DNA from: Arthrobacter agilis
Lineage (GTDB): Bacteria > Actinomycetota > Actinomycetes > Actinomycetales > Micrococcaceae
Direction of reading: 5' to 3'
DNA length: 64,000 nt
NCBI RefSeq assembly: GCF_002157505.1
Contig: NZ_NFSC01000031.1
Coordinates: 946,368-1,010,367, forward strand
A program made the position numbers and the translations under genes. The notes below the pieces were generated by a model. That model did no database searches and had not been told where the DNA came from. It saw only the letters and a program-made list of their open reading frames with translations. Of this stretch, positions 26,332 to 34,061 are shown piece by piece (the first letter of the stretch is position 1; each line of letters begins with the position of its first letter).

Positions 26332-26364
26332 TTCAGGAACGCGGACACTTCAGGAACGCGGACA
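26332..26364. repeat. 16-bp tandem repeat before the STAS gene
   Basis: TTCAGGAACGCGGACA occurs at 26332-26347 and again at 26349-26364, a 17-bp period, ending 22 bp before the STAS start codon. It may be a tandem regulatory site or simply a duplication in the leader; the ribosome-binding site GGAAGAGGAAG follows it. Confidence 0.8.
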
Positions 26365-26386
26365 GGGATCGGAAGAGGAAGTACAC

Positions 26387-26719
26387 ATGGAATTCACCAC
26401 CCAGGACAAGGGACGCTACACCGAGGTATCGGCCAGCGGCCGCCTGAACATGGTCGCGGCGCCCAAGCTGCGCGAGGTCATCAACGAGGTCGTGAGCGGG
26501 GGCGGCAAGCGGATCGTCGTCAACCTCGCGGACACCAGCTTCATGGATTCCTCCGGCCTCGGCGCACTGATCGGCTGCCTCAAGCTCGCCCGGCAGTCGG
26601 GCGGGGACCTGCGGATCGCCGCCGTGCAGCCGCAGGTCAACATGGTGCTCGAACTGACCAGCATGCACCGCGTCCTGACACCGCACGCGACACCCGAGGA
26701 AGCCTTCCTCAATGACTGA
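26387..26719 (+). CDS. STAS-domain anti-anti-sigma factor
   Basis: A 110-aa SpoIIAA/RsbV-like antagonist. The STAS fold fills the whole protein; the phosphorylation site is in FMDSSGLGALIG (S55/S56). In the dephosphorylated state these proteins bind anti-sigma kinases and free the sigma factor. The upstream PP2C should dephosphorylate it, and the overlapping downstream kinase-like gene (8-bp overlap) should phosphorylate it. Together they form a partner switch. ATG start with GGAAGAGGAAG upstream. Confidence 0.93.
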   Translation: MEFTTQDKGRYTEVSASGRLNMVAAPKLREVINEVVSGGGKRIVVNLADTSFMDSSGLGALIGCLKLARQSGGDLRIAAVQPQVNMVLELTSMHRVLTPHATPEEAFLND

Positions 26720-27170
26720 CATTTTGGCCCGGCGGACCCTGGAGAAGCCGGCCGGCGAGCAGGCGATCGAGGACCTGCACGGCATCCTGGACCAGCTGTG
26801 GCTCGACGCGGCCTTCGTGCCCGCACTCGACCAGATGGCCTTCACCACGGCCGTGATCGAGGCCGCGAGCAACGTGGTGCAGCACGGCGTCCCCGAGGCC
26901 GGGTGCGACCTCCTCCTCGGAGTCGACCTCACCGTCGCCACCGGACGCCTCCGCGCGGTCATCAGCGAGATCGGAGCCGCGCCGCTCGATCCGGTGCCCG
27001 ACCTTGACGGCCCGCCCCCGGCTTCCGACCCGGACGCGCTGCTCGAGGACTACGACGAATCCGGCCGCGGACTCTCGATGATCCGGGCACTCGTCACCAC
27101 GGTCACGGTCGAGCGCCAGGGCGATACCAACGTGTGGGTCCTGTCCCGGGACTCCGGCGCGGGGAACTGA
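26712..27170 (+). CDS. RsbW-like serine kinase / anti-sigma factor ATP-binding protein
   Basis: A 152-aa protein with the GHKL ATPase fold of anti-sigma kinases (HATPase_c_2). The N box is FTTAVIEAASNVVQHG and the G box is DESGRGLSMIRALV. It starts inside the STAS gene, so the two are translationally coupled. It would phosphorylate the STAS protein and, when free, hold a sigma factor or other target. No sigma gene lies nearby, so the target may be encoded elsewhere or be a non-sigma protein. Acidic stretches DPVPDLDGPPPASDPD interrupt the fold between strands. Confidence 0.9.
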   Translation: MTDILARRTLEKPAGEQAIEDLHGILDQLWLDAAFVPALDQMAFTTAVIEAASNVVQHGVPEAGCDLLLGVDLTVATGRLRAVISEIGAAPLDPVPDLDGPPPASDPDALLEDYDESGRGLSMIRALVTTVTVERQGDTNVWVLSRDSGAGN

Positions 27171-27191
27171 CCCTCCGCGGCGCCCGTCCTG

Positions 27192-28160
27192 CTAGGGCAG
27201 TGACGGCCGCCCCAGGAACGCCGTGATGTCCGCATAGACCTCCCGGGACTCCGGCAGGCGCGGGAACGCAGGGAAGACGTGGAACGCGCCCGGATAGACG
27301 TTCATGGTGACGTCGGCGCCGGCGGCGACCGCCCTGTCCCGGAACACTGTCGCGTCCGCCATGCACACGTCACGTGTGCCCTGGTAGATCCGCGTGACCG
27401 GCATCGTGGCCAGCAAGTCATCGGGAGCGCATGCAGGGCTGACCAGCGGCGTCCTCGGATCGTCGCCCCCGGCCCACCACAGCCCGGCCTGCACGCCGCC
27501 GGCCACGGAGAGCATCGGGTCGACGGCGTCGTACTGCGGGATGGCGGGATTGGTGGCCGTGACGTCGAGCCACGGGGAGAACGCGACGATGCGGCCGGGC
27601 GCGGGCAGGCCGGCGCCGCGGAAAGCCCAGGGCTGGGCGATGGCGAGCGCGCCGCCGGCGGAATCGCCCATCAGCGTCACGTCGTCCGGTGCCGCGGTGC
27701 GAAGCACCTCACGGTAGACGGACACCAGATAGGGAAAGGCCTCGCGGTAGGTGCTCTCTGGAGCGAGGCGGTAGAGGGGAATGGTTACGGCGGCCCCGGT
27801 GCGCCTGGTCAGCTCGGCGATGATCCACCAGTGCGGGCGGCTGAGTTCGTTGATGTAGATGCCGCCATGCGTGTAGATGATGTGCGACCGCGTGCCGCCG
27901 AGGAGCGGCCGGACCGTGAGCGTGCGGACACCGTCGATCTGCTTCTCCTGGATGGTGGAGGTCTGCCTGAACGTCCAGGGGATGGCGGCCATCGACGGGT
28001 AGGTCCGGCCGGGGTACTTCGAGTTCACCCAGTCGGTGCCGGTCAGGTTCCTCTTGCTGGGGAGGAGACCGATGAGCCGGGAGGCGATGCGCATCGGCCG
28101 TGAGCCGTCCTTCGCACTCGGTTCGACCGTCTCCGTGCCTGCTGCGTATCCGCGGGTCAT
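27192..28160 (-). CDS. Alpha/beta hydrolase, hormone-sensitive lipase (esterase) family
   Basis: A 322-aa esterase. The oxyanion-hole motif is THGG (in IIYTHGGIYI), the nucleophile elbow is GDSAGG, and the likely acid and base are D in GTRDVCMAD and H in GAFHVFP. These match the HSL/BhsA-type family IV esterases that cleave short acyl esters. No signal peptide is evident. It is monocistronic, divergent from a TRIC-like channel and convergent with the RsbW-like gene. ATG at 28160 was chosen; a GTG two codons earlier is possible. Natural substrate unknown. Confidence 0.88.
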   Translation of the reverse strand: MTRGYAAGTETVEPSAKDGSRPMRIASRLIGLLPSKRNLTGTDWVNSKYPGRTYPSMAAIPWTFRQTSTIQEKQIDGVRTLTVRPLLGGTRSHIIYTHGGIYINELSRPHWWIIAELTRRTGAAVTIPLYRLAPESTYREAFPYLVSVYREVLRTAAPDDVTLMGDSAGGALAIAQPWAFRGAGLPAPGRIVAFSPWLDVTATNPAIPQYDAVDPMLSVAGGVQAGLWWAGGDDPRTPLVSPACAPDDLLATMPVTRIYQGTRDVCMADATVFRDRAVAAGADVTMNVYPGAFHVFPAFPRLPESREVYADITAFLGRPSLP

Positions 28161-28283
28161 GGGCACAGCCTAGGGGAACCGGAGCCCGCGCCGCCTCTGT
28201 CATGCTGGTCAGGGCCCTCTGCCGCCCGTCGACGAACGGGCGCAGCGCCCCGCCGCAACCGTTCCGGTCCGCCGAAGGAAGAG

Positions 28284-28919
28284 ATGGATACCGCTTCACA
28301 CATTGCCCTCGCCGCCGATCTCCTCGGCGTCTTCTTCTTCGCGGTCTCCGGCTCCCTGCTGGCCGCGCGCAAGGGCTTCGACATCGTCGGTTCGCTCCTC
28401 CTCGCATCGCTCGCGTCCCTGGGCGGTGGAGTGGCCCGGGACCTCATCATCGACGTTCCGCCAGCGGCCTTCACCACTCCCGCCTACCTGCTGCCTCCGC
28501 TCCTGGCCACCGTGCTGGTCTATTTCGTCTTCTCCGGCGTGGAGCGCGTCAAGCGGGTCCTGGTGATCTTCGATGCCGCCGGACTCGCCCTGTTCTGCAT
28601 CACCGGCACGATCAAGGCGCTCGAGGTCGGCCTGAATCCCGTGTCCGCGGTCCTGCTCGGCGTGACCACCGCCGTCGGCGGAGGCCTGCTGCGCGACGTC
28701 GTCGCCAACGAGATCCCGCAGCTCTTCGATCCGCGCGACATCTACGCCCTGCCCGCACTGCTCGGCGCCGTCACCGTCACCGCGCTGTACCTGACGGGGA
28801 CCTTCACGCTCGTCACGGGCATGGTGGCGGCGTCGCTCGTGTTCACCCTGCGTGTCCTCGCCTGGCGCTACGGCTGGCATGCTCCGCTTGCAGCAAGGAC
28901 GTCCAGCGTACGAAGGTGA
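28284..28919 (+). CDS. TRIC-like cation channel (UPF0126/YadS family)
   Basis: A 211-aa membrane protein with seven predicted helices in two homologous halves. Each half has the glycine-rich kink motif followed by RD: GGGVARDLI near residue 48 and GGGLLRDVV near 133, the signature of prokaryotic trimeric intracellular cation (TRIC) channels. Known homologues conduct K+ or Na+. ATG at 28284 has GAAGGAAGAG upstream. It is a lone gene; physiological role not inferable here. The C-terminal 20 residues are basic and likely cytoplasmic. Confidence 0.9.
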   Translation: MDTASHIALAADLLGVFFFAVSGSLLAARKGFDIVGSLLLASLASLGGGVARDLIIDVPPAAFTTPAYLLPPLLATVLVYFVFSGVERVKRVLVIFDAAGLALFCITGTIKALEVGLNPVSAVLLGVTTAVGGGLLRDVVANEIPQLFDPRDIYALPALLGAVTVTALYLTGTFTLVTGMVAASLVFTLRVLAWRYGWHAPLAARTSSVRR

Positions 28920-28978
28920 CCGGGCGCGGGGCGCGGCGGCTAGGATGGGAGCATCCCACCACCACTCCTGGAGTACTC

Positions 28979-29404
28979 GTGACTGAGCTGTTTGCCGACA
29001 AATTCCGCGCCCTCGTGCCCTCGTACTTCGAGGGCGACTGGGCCGAGGAGGACGGCCTGTCCGAGGACGAGCTCGCCGAGATGCTCGAGGGCAAGGACTT
29101 CGAACTGCCCCTGGCGCTCCGCGAGTTCTACCGTGCGGTCGGAGCCACCGAGGACATCATGGAGGCGTACCACTTCTTCTGGGATCCCGACGAACTCGAG
29201 ATCGAGGACGGCTTCCTCCTGTTCCTCGAGGACGAGGACGAGCAGTTCACGTGGGGCATGAGGGCGGACCAGCTGGACGTGCCGGACCCCATCGTCTGGC
29301 GGCGCAACAACGCGCGGGGCGAGTGGCAGAGCGAGGAGGGCACGTTCAGCGAATACGTGCTCGACCTGTTCGAGTGGGTCTTCGAGGAGGACGACGAGGA
29401 CTGA
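28979..29404 (+). CDS. SUKH (SMI1/KNR4-like) family protein
   Basis: A 141-aa strongly acidic protein (several runs of D/E). The middle resembles SUKH proteins: ELPLALREFYRAVGA and EDGFLLFLEDEDEQFTWG. SUKH proteins are common immunity proteins for contact-dependent toxins but also have housekeeping forms. No toxin is encoded nearby. GTG at 28979 is preceded by CTGGAG. Its stop codon overlaps the start of the HIT gene by one base (TGATG), so the two are co-translated. A partnership with the HIT protein is inferred only from that coupling. Confidence 0.7.
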   Translation: MTELFADKFRALVPSYFEGDWAEEDGLSEDELAEMLEGKDFELPLALREFYRAVGATEDIMEAYHFFWDPDELEIEDGFLLFLEDEDEQFTWGMRADQLDVPDPIVWRRNNARGEWQSEEGTFSEYVLDLFEWVFEEDDED

Positions 29405-29880
29405 TGGAGTTCGCCCACCACGCCCCCGAGGGCTACCAGTGTCCGTTCTGCGACCTGGCGCGCGATGACTTCAGCAACCCGAAGAACCTGTGCCGCCCGG
29501 GCGACGTCATCTACTCGGACGACCTCGTGCTGGCGTTCATCGCCTCCCACGGCTTCGAGCCGAACCCCGGCCACGTCCTCATCACCCCGCGCGCGCACGT
29601 CGAACTGCTGTATGAACTGCCCGACGACGTCGCTGCCCGCATCATGACGCTCACACGCGACATCGCGATCGCCATCAAGCGGGCATGGACCCCCGATGGT
29701 GTTTCCACGCGGCAGCACAACGAGCCGGCGGGCAGCCAGCACGTCTGGCACTACCACCAGCACGTGCTCCCGCGCTGGCACGACGACGGCTTCTACTTCA
29801 CGCCGAAGCGGCCGATCGTCGACCCGGCCATCAGGGCCCGGAAGGCCGACGAGCTGAGGGCTTTCCTCCCGTCGGCGTAG
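29404..29880 (+). CDS. HIT-family nucleotide-binding protein
   Basis: A 158-aa protein of the histidine triad superfamily. The N-terminal CPFCDLARDD pair of cysteines is a zinc-binding element typical of one bacterial HIT subgroup. The triad-like segment is QHVWHYHQHVLPRWH (about 117-131). HIT proteins are nucleotidyl hydrolases or transferases (for example AMP-NH2 or Ap4A-type). It is translationally coupled to the preceding SUKH gene. Past its stop lies a repeat copy and the remains of a DUF559 gene. Confidence 0.88.
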   Translation: MEFAHHAPEGYQCPFCDLARDDFSNPKNLCRPGDVIYSDDLVLAFIASHGFEPNPGHVLITPRAHVELLYELPDDVAARIMTLTRDIAIAIKRAWTPDGVSTRQHNEPAGSQHVWHYHQHVLPRWHDDGFYFTPKRPIVDPAIRARKADELRAFLPSA

Positions 29881-29943
29881 CACCGGCTGCACTGCCCGCG
29901 CCACATCCCCCGGCGCCGCTGGTGCTGCTGCGGCTTCGTGCAC
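29881..29943 (-). repeat. GTGCACGAAGCC repeat, copy A (inverted)
   Basis: Read on the minus strand from 29943 the sequence opens GTGCACGAAGCCGCAGCAGC, matching copies B and C about 700 bp away. The pseudogene loses similarity to its family exactly here, so the repeat marks its 3' break. Confidence 0.6.
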
Positions 29944-30476
29944 GGGCATGCGATCGCGCCGGAGTGCCCGCCGGTCCGAGTGGAATGCGGCACCGTCGAT
30001 CTCCACGACGAGGCATTCCTCGACCAGGAGATCGACCCGCCCCCCGCCCGCTATCCGAACCTGTGAGCGAACACCGGGACCGGCCCCACGCAGCAGGAGT
30101 CGCGTGACGACCTCGATCGCCGATTCGCCGGTGAGCTCGACCGACGCCAATGCCGCGCGAGCCCTGCCGTTGCGCTCTAGGCAGCCGAGACAGCGGAGAC
30201 ACAGGTGAGCCGTGCTCCCGCATCAACCGCCTCGATGAACTCCGGTGGCGCGCCTGGAAGGGCCAGCACTCCCCGTCGAATGCGGAGAAGCCTGCCGTCG
30301 CGGATGCAGCGCTCGATGGCGCGCTCCCCCACCCCTCGCTTCAGCAGGTCACCCGTGGAAGCCACACCGCCCGACACCGCGAGAATCTGCTCGATCGTCC
30401 TGGACCAACCCAAGAGGCTGCCGCCTGTGAGCGTCGCAGGGCCACCGCTATGTGGACAAGCCGAGGCAAGCGGCAC
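29944..30476 (-). pseudogene. Decayed AbiEi/DUF559 (Vsr-like nuclease) gene
   Basis: Two fragments of one gene lie in different frames. The 5' part (about 30476-30177, minus strand) encodes the N-terminal AbiEi-antitoxin-like winged helix (TIEQILAVSGGVASTGDLL..., LRIRRGVLALPGAPPE, ARLTCVSA) and then stops. The next fragment (about 30165-29944) is shifted and encodes the C-terminal DUF559 nuclease region: ALASVELTGESAIEVVTRLLLRGAG, VDLLVEECLVVEIDGAAFHSD. The central ~80-100 residues are gone and the C-terminal end is replaced by a repeat. Intact relatives are common in Arthrobacter and have unclear roles in mobile-element or restriction settings. It is almost certainly non-functional. Confidence 0.75.
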
Positions 30477-30559
30477 GCGATGTCCCTGCCCGCGGCGTGG
30501 AGCGAGGTGCAGCGACATGGGAGGATGCGGCGTCGTGCACGCGTTTCATCGTGGAGGAC

Positions 30560-30580
30560 GCGTGTCGTCACGGGACACGC
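30560..30580. other. Inverted repeat in the pseudogene-polyprenyl synthase gap
   Basis: GCGTGTC (30560-30566) and GACACGC (30574-30580) are perfect arms around a 7-base spacer. It sits between the decayed gene and repeat copies B/C, next to a short AT-rich patch (CCAATTATCA), and is otherwise unexplained. Confidence 0.5.
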
Positions 30581-30611
30581 CAATTATCACCGACACTTCC
30601 CCGAGAGAGCC

Positions 30612-30711
30612 GTGCACGAAGCCGAAGCAGCGACGGCAAGGCGCGGTCTAGCAGCCAGGTGCACGAAGCCGCAGGAGCGACGGCGAGGCGTGGCGCGGTG
30701 GACGCGGGAGG
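30612..30711 (+). repeat. GTGCACGAAGCC repeat, tandem copies B and C
   Basis: Two copies start at 30612 and 30659 (47-bp period). Over the first 33 bases they differ at only three positions and share GTGCACGAAGCCG and the AGCGACGGC core. They lie just past the 3' end of the polyprenyl synthase gene (stop at 30714). Together with inverted copy A at 29943 they bracket the decayed DUF559 gene. Confidence 0.75.
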
Positions 30712-30713
30712 GG

Positions 30714-31808
30714 CTAGACGTCCCTGCTGACGACGGCCTGCGCGAAGCTCGCCAATGCCTGCTTGACCGTGCTGTCCGGCAGCGGCTCGAGGGCGGCCAC
30801 GGCGTCGTCGGCCCACTGCTGCGCCACGGCCCACGCCTCCTGTGTCTGGGGGTGGGAGCGCACGGCTTCGACGGCGTCCGCCAGGGCCTCGTCCGAGGAG
30901 AGGTCGCTGTCGACGAGCGCGATGACGTCGGCCGCCGACGTGTCCCCTGCGGCCGCGGCACGGCGCAGCAGGATGACCGGCAGGGTGGGGACGCCCTCGC
31001 GCAGGTCCGTGCCGGGCGCCTTGCCCGACGTGACCTTCAGGCCCGTGACGTCGATGACGTCGTCGGCGAGCTGGAACGCGACGCCGACTTTCTCACCGTA
31101 GGAGACCATGACGTCGACCACCTCGGGCGGCGTGTCCGCGAACAGGGCTCCCAGCTGGCCCGAGGCCGCCACGAGCGAACCGGTCTTGTCCGCGATCACG
31201 GAGAGATAGTGCTCGAGGTCGTCCTGGCCGTCACGCGGGCCGACGGTCTCATGCAGCTGGCCCAGGCACAGCCGCTCGAAGGTGCGGGCCTGGATACCGA
31301 GGGCCTCGCCGCCGAGTTCGGAGACGAGGATCGATGCCCGGGCGAAGATGAGGTCGCCGGTGAGGATGGCGACGGAGTTGCCCCACACCTCGTGGGCGGT
31401 CGGTGCACCCCGGCGGTACGGCGCGGAGTCCATGACGTCGTCGTGGTACAGCGTGGCGAGGTGCGTCAGTTCGACGACGACGGCCGCCTGGACCACCTTG
31501 GCGTGGGTGGGGTTGCCGAGGTGGGAAGCGAGGATCGTCAGGAGGGGGCGGATGCGCTTGCCGCCGGCCTCGACCAGGTGGCGGCTCGTGGCATCGGCCA
31601 GGGGATCCGAGTTGGCGATGGCTCCGCGGAGCTCCTTCTCCACCTCGGCGAGGCATGACGAGACGGACGGCCCCAGTTCCGGGTCCTCGGCGATGAGGGC
31701 GAAGCCGGGAGGCAGACGCAGGGCGTCGGCGTCGTCCGGGATGTCCGCCGTGTCCAGCGCGCTGTTCGGACCCACGCTGGTCCACCCGGAGTTGAAGGAT
31801 TGTGTCAC
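30714..31808 (-). CDS. Long-chain polyprenyl diphosphate synthase
   Basis: A 364-aa trans-prenyltransferase building the all-trans side chain (hepta- to nonaprenyl) of menaquinone. The first Asp-rich motif is in YHDDVMD and the second in LADDVIDV; GGKRIRP and HLATLYHDD flank them. GTG start at 31808. It is last in a menG-reductase-synthase operon, only 9 bp after the reductase, consistent with menaquinone assembly. The exact chain length cannot be read reliably. Confidence 0.92.
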   Translation of the reverse strand: MTQSFNSGWTSVGPNSALDTADIPDDADALRLPPGFALIAEDPELGPSVSSCLAEVEKELRGAIANSDPLADATSRHLVEAGGKRIRPLLTILASHLGNPTHAKVVQAAVVVELTHLATLYHDDVMDSAPYRRGAPTAHEVWGNSVAILTGDLIFARASILVSELGGEALGIQARTFERLCLGQLHETVGPRDGQDDLEHYLSVIADKTGSLVAASGQLGALFADTPPEVVDVMVSYGEKVGVAFQLADDVIDVTGLKVTSGKAPGTDLREGVPTLPVILLRRAAAAGDTSAADVIALVDSDLSSDEALADAVEAVRSHPQTQEAWAVAQQWADDAVAALEPLPDSTVKQALASFAQAVVSRDV

Positions 31809-31817
31809 GGTCTAAGA

Positions 31818-33134
31818 CTAACCAAGTGGGGCGGCGCTTTGCGCACGCAGGTGGCCCGTCAGGGACGGCTGGTTGGAGGTGGGCGGCACGAGCGACTCGA
31901 GCAGGTGGATGACGCGGTCCTCGAACCCGCGGCCGCCGGTGTCGGTCAGGTTGGCGAGCATGCGCACCACGAACCGCATCAGCACGGGCACCGGCATACC
32001 GGTGCGCAGCGCCAGCGAGAGGATCGCGGGTTTGCCGATCAGCTGCGCGAACACGCGTCCGAGCGTGAAGTGGCTGCCCCACTGCTCCCGTACGTACGGC
32101 GCGTACCCGGACATCACCTGGTCGCGTCCGAGCGGCGACGCCACGCCCTGGGCCCGCGCGATGAACTCCGCGGCGTACCGTGCCGATTCCATCGCGTAGG
32201 AGATGCCCTCGCCGTTGAACGGTGACACCATGCCGCCGGCGTCACCGAGGAGCAGCAGCCCGGGGCTGTAGTGCGGCGTGCGGTTGAAGCCCATGGGCAG
32301 CGCGGCACCGCGGATCTCGCCCACCTGGTTCTCCGGCGTGAAGCCCCAGTCGGACGGCATGCCCGCGGTCCAGTCGCGCAGGACCTGCTTGTAGTCGAGC
32401 TTGCCGAACTCCGCGGACGAGTTGAGGATGCCGAGGCCCACGTTGGACGTGCCGTCGCCGACGCCGAAGACCCAGCCGTAGCCCGGCAGCGGCTTGCCGG
32501 TGGCGTCCGGGAGTTCCAGCCACCCTTCCATCCAGTCGTCATTCGTGCGGGGGCTCGTGAAGTACGTGCGGACAGCGACGCCGAGGGGCCGGTCGTCGCG
32601 CTTCTGCAGTCCGAGGCTGACGGCGGTGCGCGTCGAGTTGCCGTCGGCGGCGAGAACGACGTCGGCGGCGAAGGTGCGCGTCCCGCCCGTCTTGCGGCCA
32701 TCGGCGTCGAGCAGGTTCGCGGTCACCCCGGTGACGCGGCCGGCGTCGTCGCGCAGCGCGGAGGACACGGAGTGGCCCTCGAGGATCGTGGCCCCGGCGG
32801 CCCGCGCGTGCTGCGCGAGTGCTTCGTCGAAGCCGAGGCGCGTGCGGACCAGGCCGTAGTCAGGGAAGTCGCTCAGGTCGGGCCAGGGCACCTCGACGGT
32901 GCGCTTGCCCGCGATGAGGCGGAGCCCCTTGTTGCGGCGCCACCCCTCGCTCTCGTCGTGCGGGAGGCCGAGCAGCTGCAGTTCCCGCGTGGCGCGGGGG
33001 GTCAGGCCGTCGCCGCACACCTTCTCGCGGGGGAAGTACGTCTTCTCGAGGACCGTGACCTCGATGCCGGCACTGGCAAGGTAGTAGGCCGCCGTGGAGC
33101 CGGCCGGGCCTGCCCCGACGATGAGCACGGACAT
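31818..33134 (-). CDS. menJ: Geranylgeranyl reductase-family flavoprotein (MenJ-like)
   Basis: A 438-aa FAD oxidoreductase. The N-terminal dinucleotide fold is VLIVGAGPAGSTAAYYLA and the family motif FPREKVCGDGLTPRA follows at about residue 37; GDAGGMVSPFNGEGI is the C-terminal FAD contact. In actinobacteria such reductases saturate one double bond of the menaquinone side chain, giving MK-n(H2). Position between menG and the polyprenyl synthase supports that role over archaeal-type lipid reduction. ATG at 33134 directly abuts the menG stop codon. Confidence 0.9.
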   Translation of the reverse strand: MSVLIVGAGPAGSTAAYYLASAGIEVTVLEKTYFPREKVCGDGLTPRATRELQLLGLPHDESEGWRRNKGLRLIAGKRTVEVPWPDLSDFPDYGLVRTRLGFDEALAQHARAAGATILEGHSVSSALRDDAGRVTGVTANLLDADGRKTGGTRTFAADVVLAADGNSTRTAVSLGLQKRDDRPLGVAVRTYFTSPRTNDDWMEGWLELPDATGKPLPGYGWVFGVGDGTSNVGLGILNSSAEFGKLDYKQVLRDWTAGMPSDWGFTPENQVGEIRGAALPMGFNRTPHYSPGLLLLGDAGGMVSPFNGEGISYAMESARYAAEFIARAQGVASPLGRDQVMSGYAPYVREQWGSHFTLGRVFAQLIGKPAILSLALRTGMPVPVLMRFVVRMLANLTDTGGRGFEDRVIHLLESLVPPTSNQPSLTGHLRAQSAAPLG

Positions 33135-33896
33135 CTAGACAGCCGCCGATGTCCGGCGCAGGCGGACCTGCCCCGGCAGGAGCGGCTCCTCACCGGGAGC
33201 CGCGGGCGCCTTGGTGGCGCGGTGGACGGCGACGATGCCGCCGTTGAGGTTCCGGTATTCGACGTCGTTCCAGCCGCTCCCGCCGATCCACGCAGCGAGC
33301 TCGTCCTGGTTCGGCCAGGCCCGGATGGACTCGGCGAGGTAGACGTACGCGTCGGGGTTGGAGCTCACCTTGCGGGCGATCGCCGGGAGCGCGCGCATCA
33401 GGTACTCGGTGTACGCGGTGCGCCAGAGCGCGACGGTGGGCTGCGAGAACTCCGCGATGACCAACCGGCCGCCCGGGCGCGTGACGCGGAGCATCTCCGC
33501 CAGCGCCTTCTTCGGCTCGTGAACGTTGCGGAGCCCGAAGGAGATGGTGCTCGCATCGAAGGAGTTGTCCGCGAACGGCAGGTTCGTGGCGTCGCCGGCG
33601 ACGAAGGCGATGTCAGGCCGCCTGCGCTTGCCCACCTTCAGCATGCCGAGCGAGAAGTCGCAGGCAACGACGTCGATCCCGGCGTCCGCGTACGGCTCGC
33701 TCGAGGTGCCGGTGCCGGCGGCGAGGTCGAGCACGCGCTGGCCCGGTTCGGCCCCGACCGCGTCCACGACGATGCGACGCCAGCGGCGGGTCTGCCCCAC
33801 CGACAGGACGTCGTTGACGACGTCGTACTTGGGGGCCACGTCGTCGAACATGGCTGCTACTTCGTCAGGGCGCTTCTCCAGGGATGCACGATTCAC
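33135..33896 (-). CDS. menG: Demethylmenaquinone methyltransferase
   Basis: A 253-aa SAM-dependent methyltransferase (UbiE/COQ5 family) performing the last step of menaquinone synthesis. Motif I is [15 protein letters not shown], post-[11 protein letters not shown], and the UbiE-specific [12 protein letters not shown] with [15 protein letters not shown] is present. GTG at 33896. First gene of the operon with the reductase and polyprenyl synthase; divergent from menF across 165 bp, so one intergenic region can drive both halves of the pathway. Confidence 0.95.
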   Translation of the reverse strand: MNRASLEKRPDEVAAMFDDVAPKYDVVNDVLSVGQTRRWRRIVVDAVGAEPGQRVLDLAAGTGTSSEPYADAGIDVVACDFSLGMLKVGKRRRPDIAFVAGDATNLPFADNSFDASTISFGLRNVHEPKKALAEMLRVTRPGGRLVIAEFSQPTVALWRTAYTEYLMRALPAIARKVSSNPDAYVYLAESIRAWPNQDELAAWIGGSGWNDVEYRNLNGGIVAVHRATKAPAAPGEEPLLPGQVRLRRTSAAV

Positions 33897-34061
33897 CCGC
33901 TCATTGTCTCAAACAAACACCCCGCACCTAATCGGTGCCGTTCCCCGAACCGGGCGGCGCCGGACAGCCCCGGCCGGGCCTCCCCGGGCCTCCCGGGACG
34001 TGCCCAAGCTCACGGTCCGGCACGGATGCCGCGCGGAGCCGCGGAGTACGCTTGGACCATC

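Noticed and set aside
30477..30713. A small gene upstream of the polyprenyl synthase end
   Set aside because: Frames here are short, include repeats B/C and show no start site or family; treated as repeat and decayed sequence.
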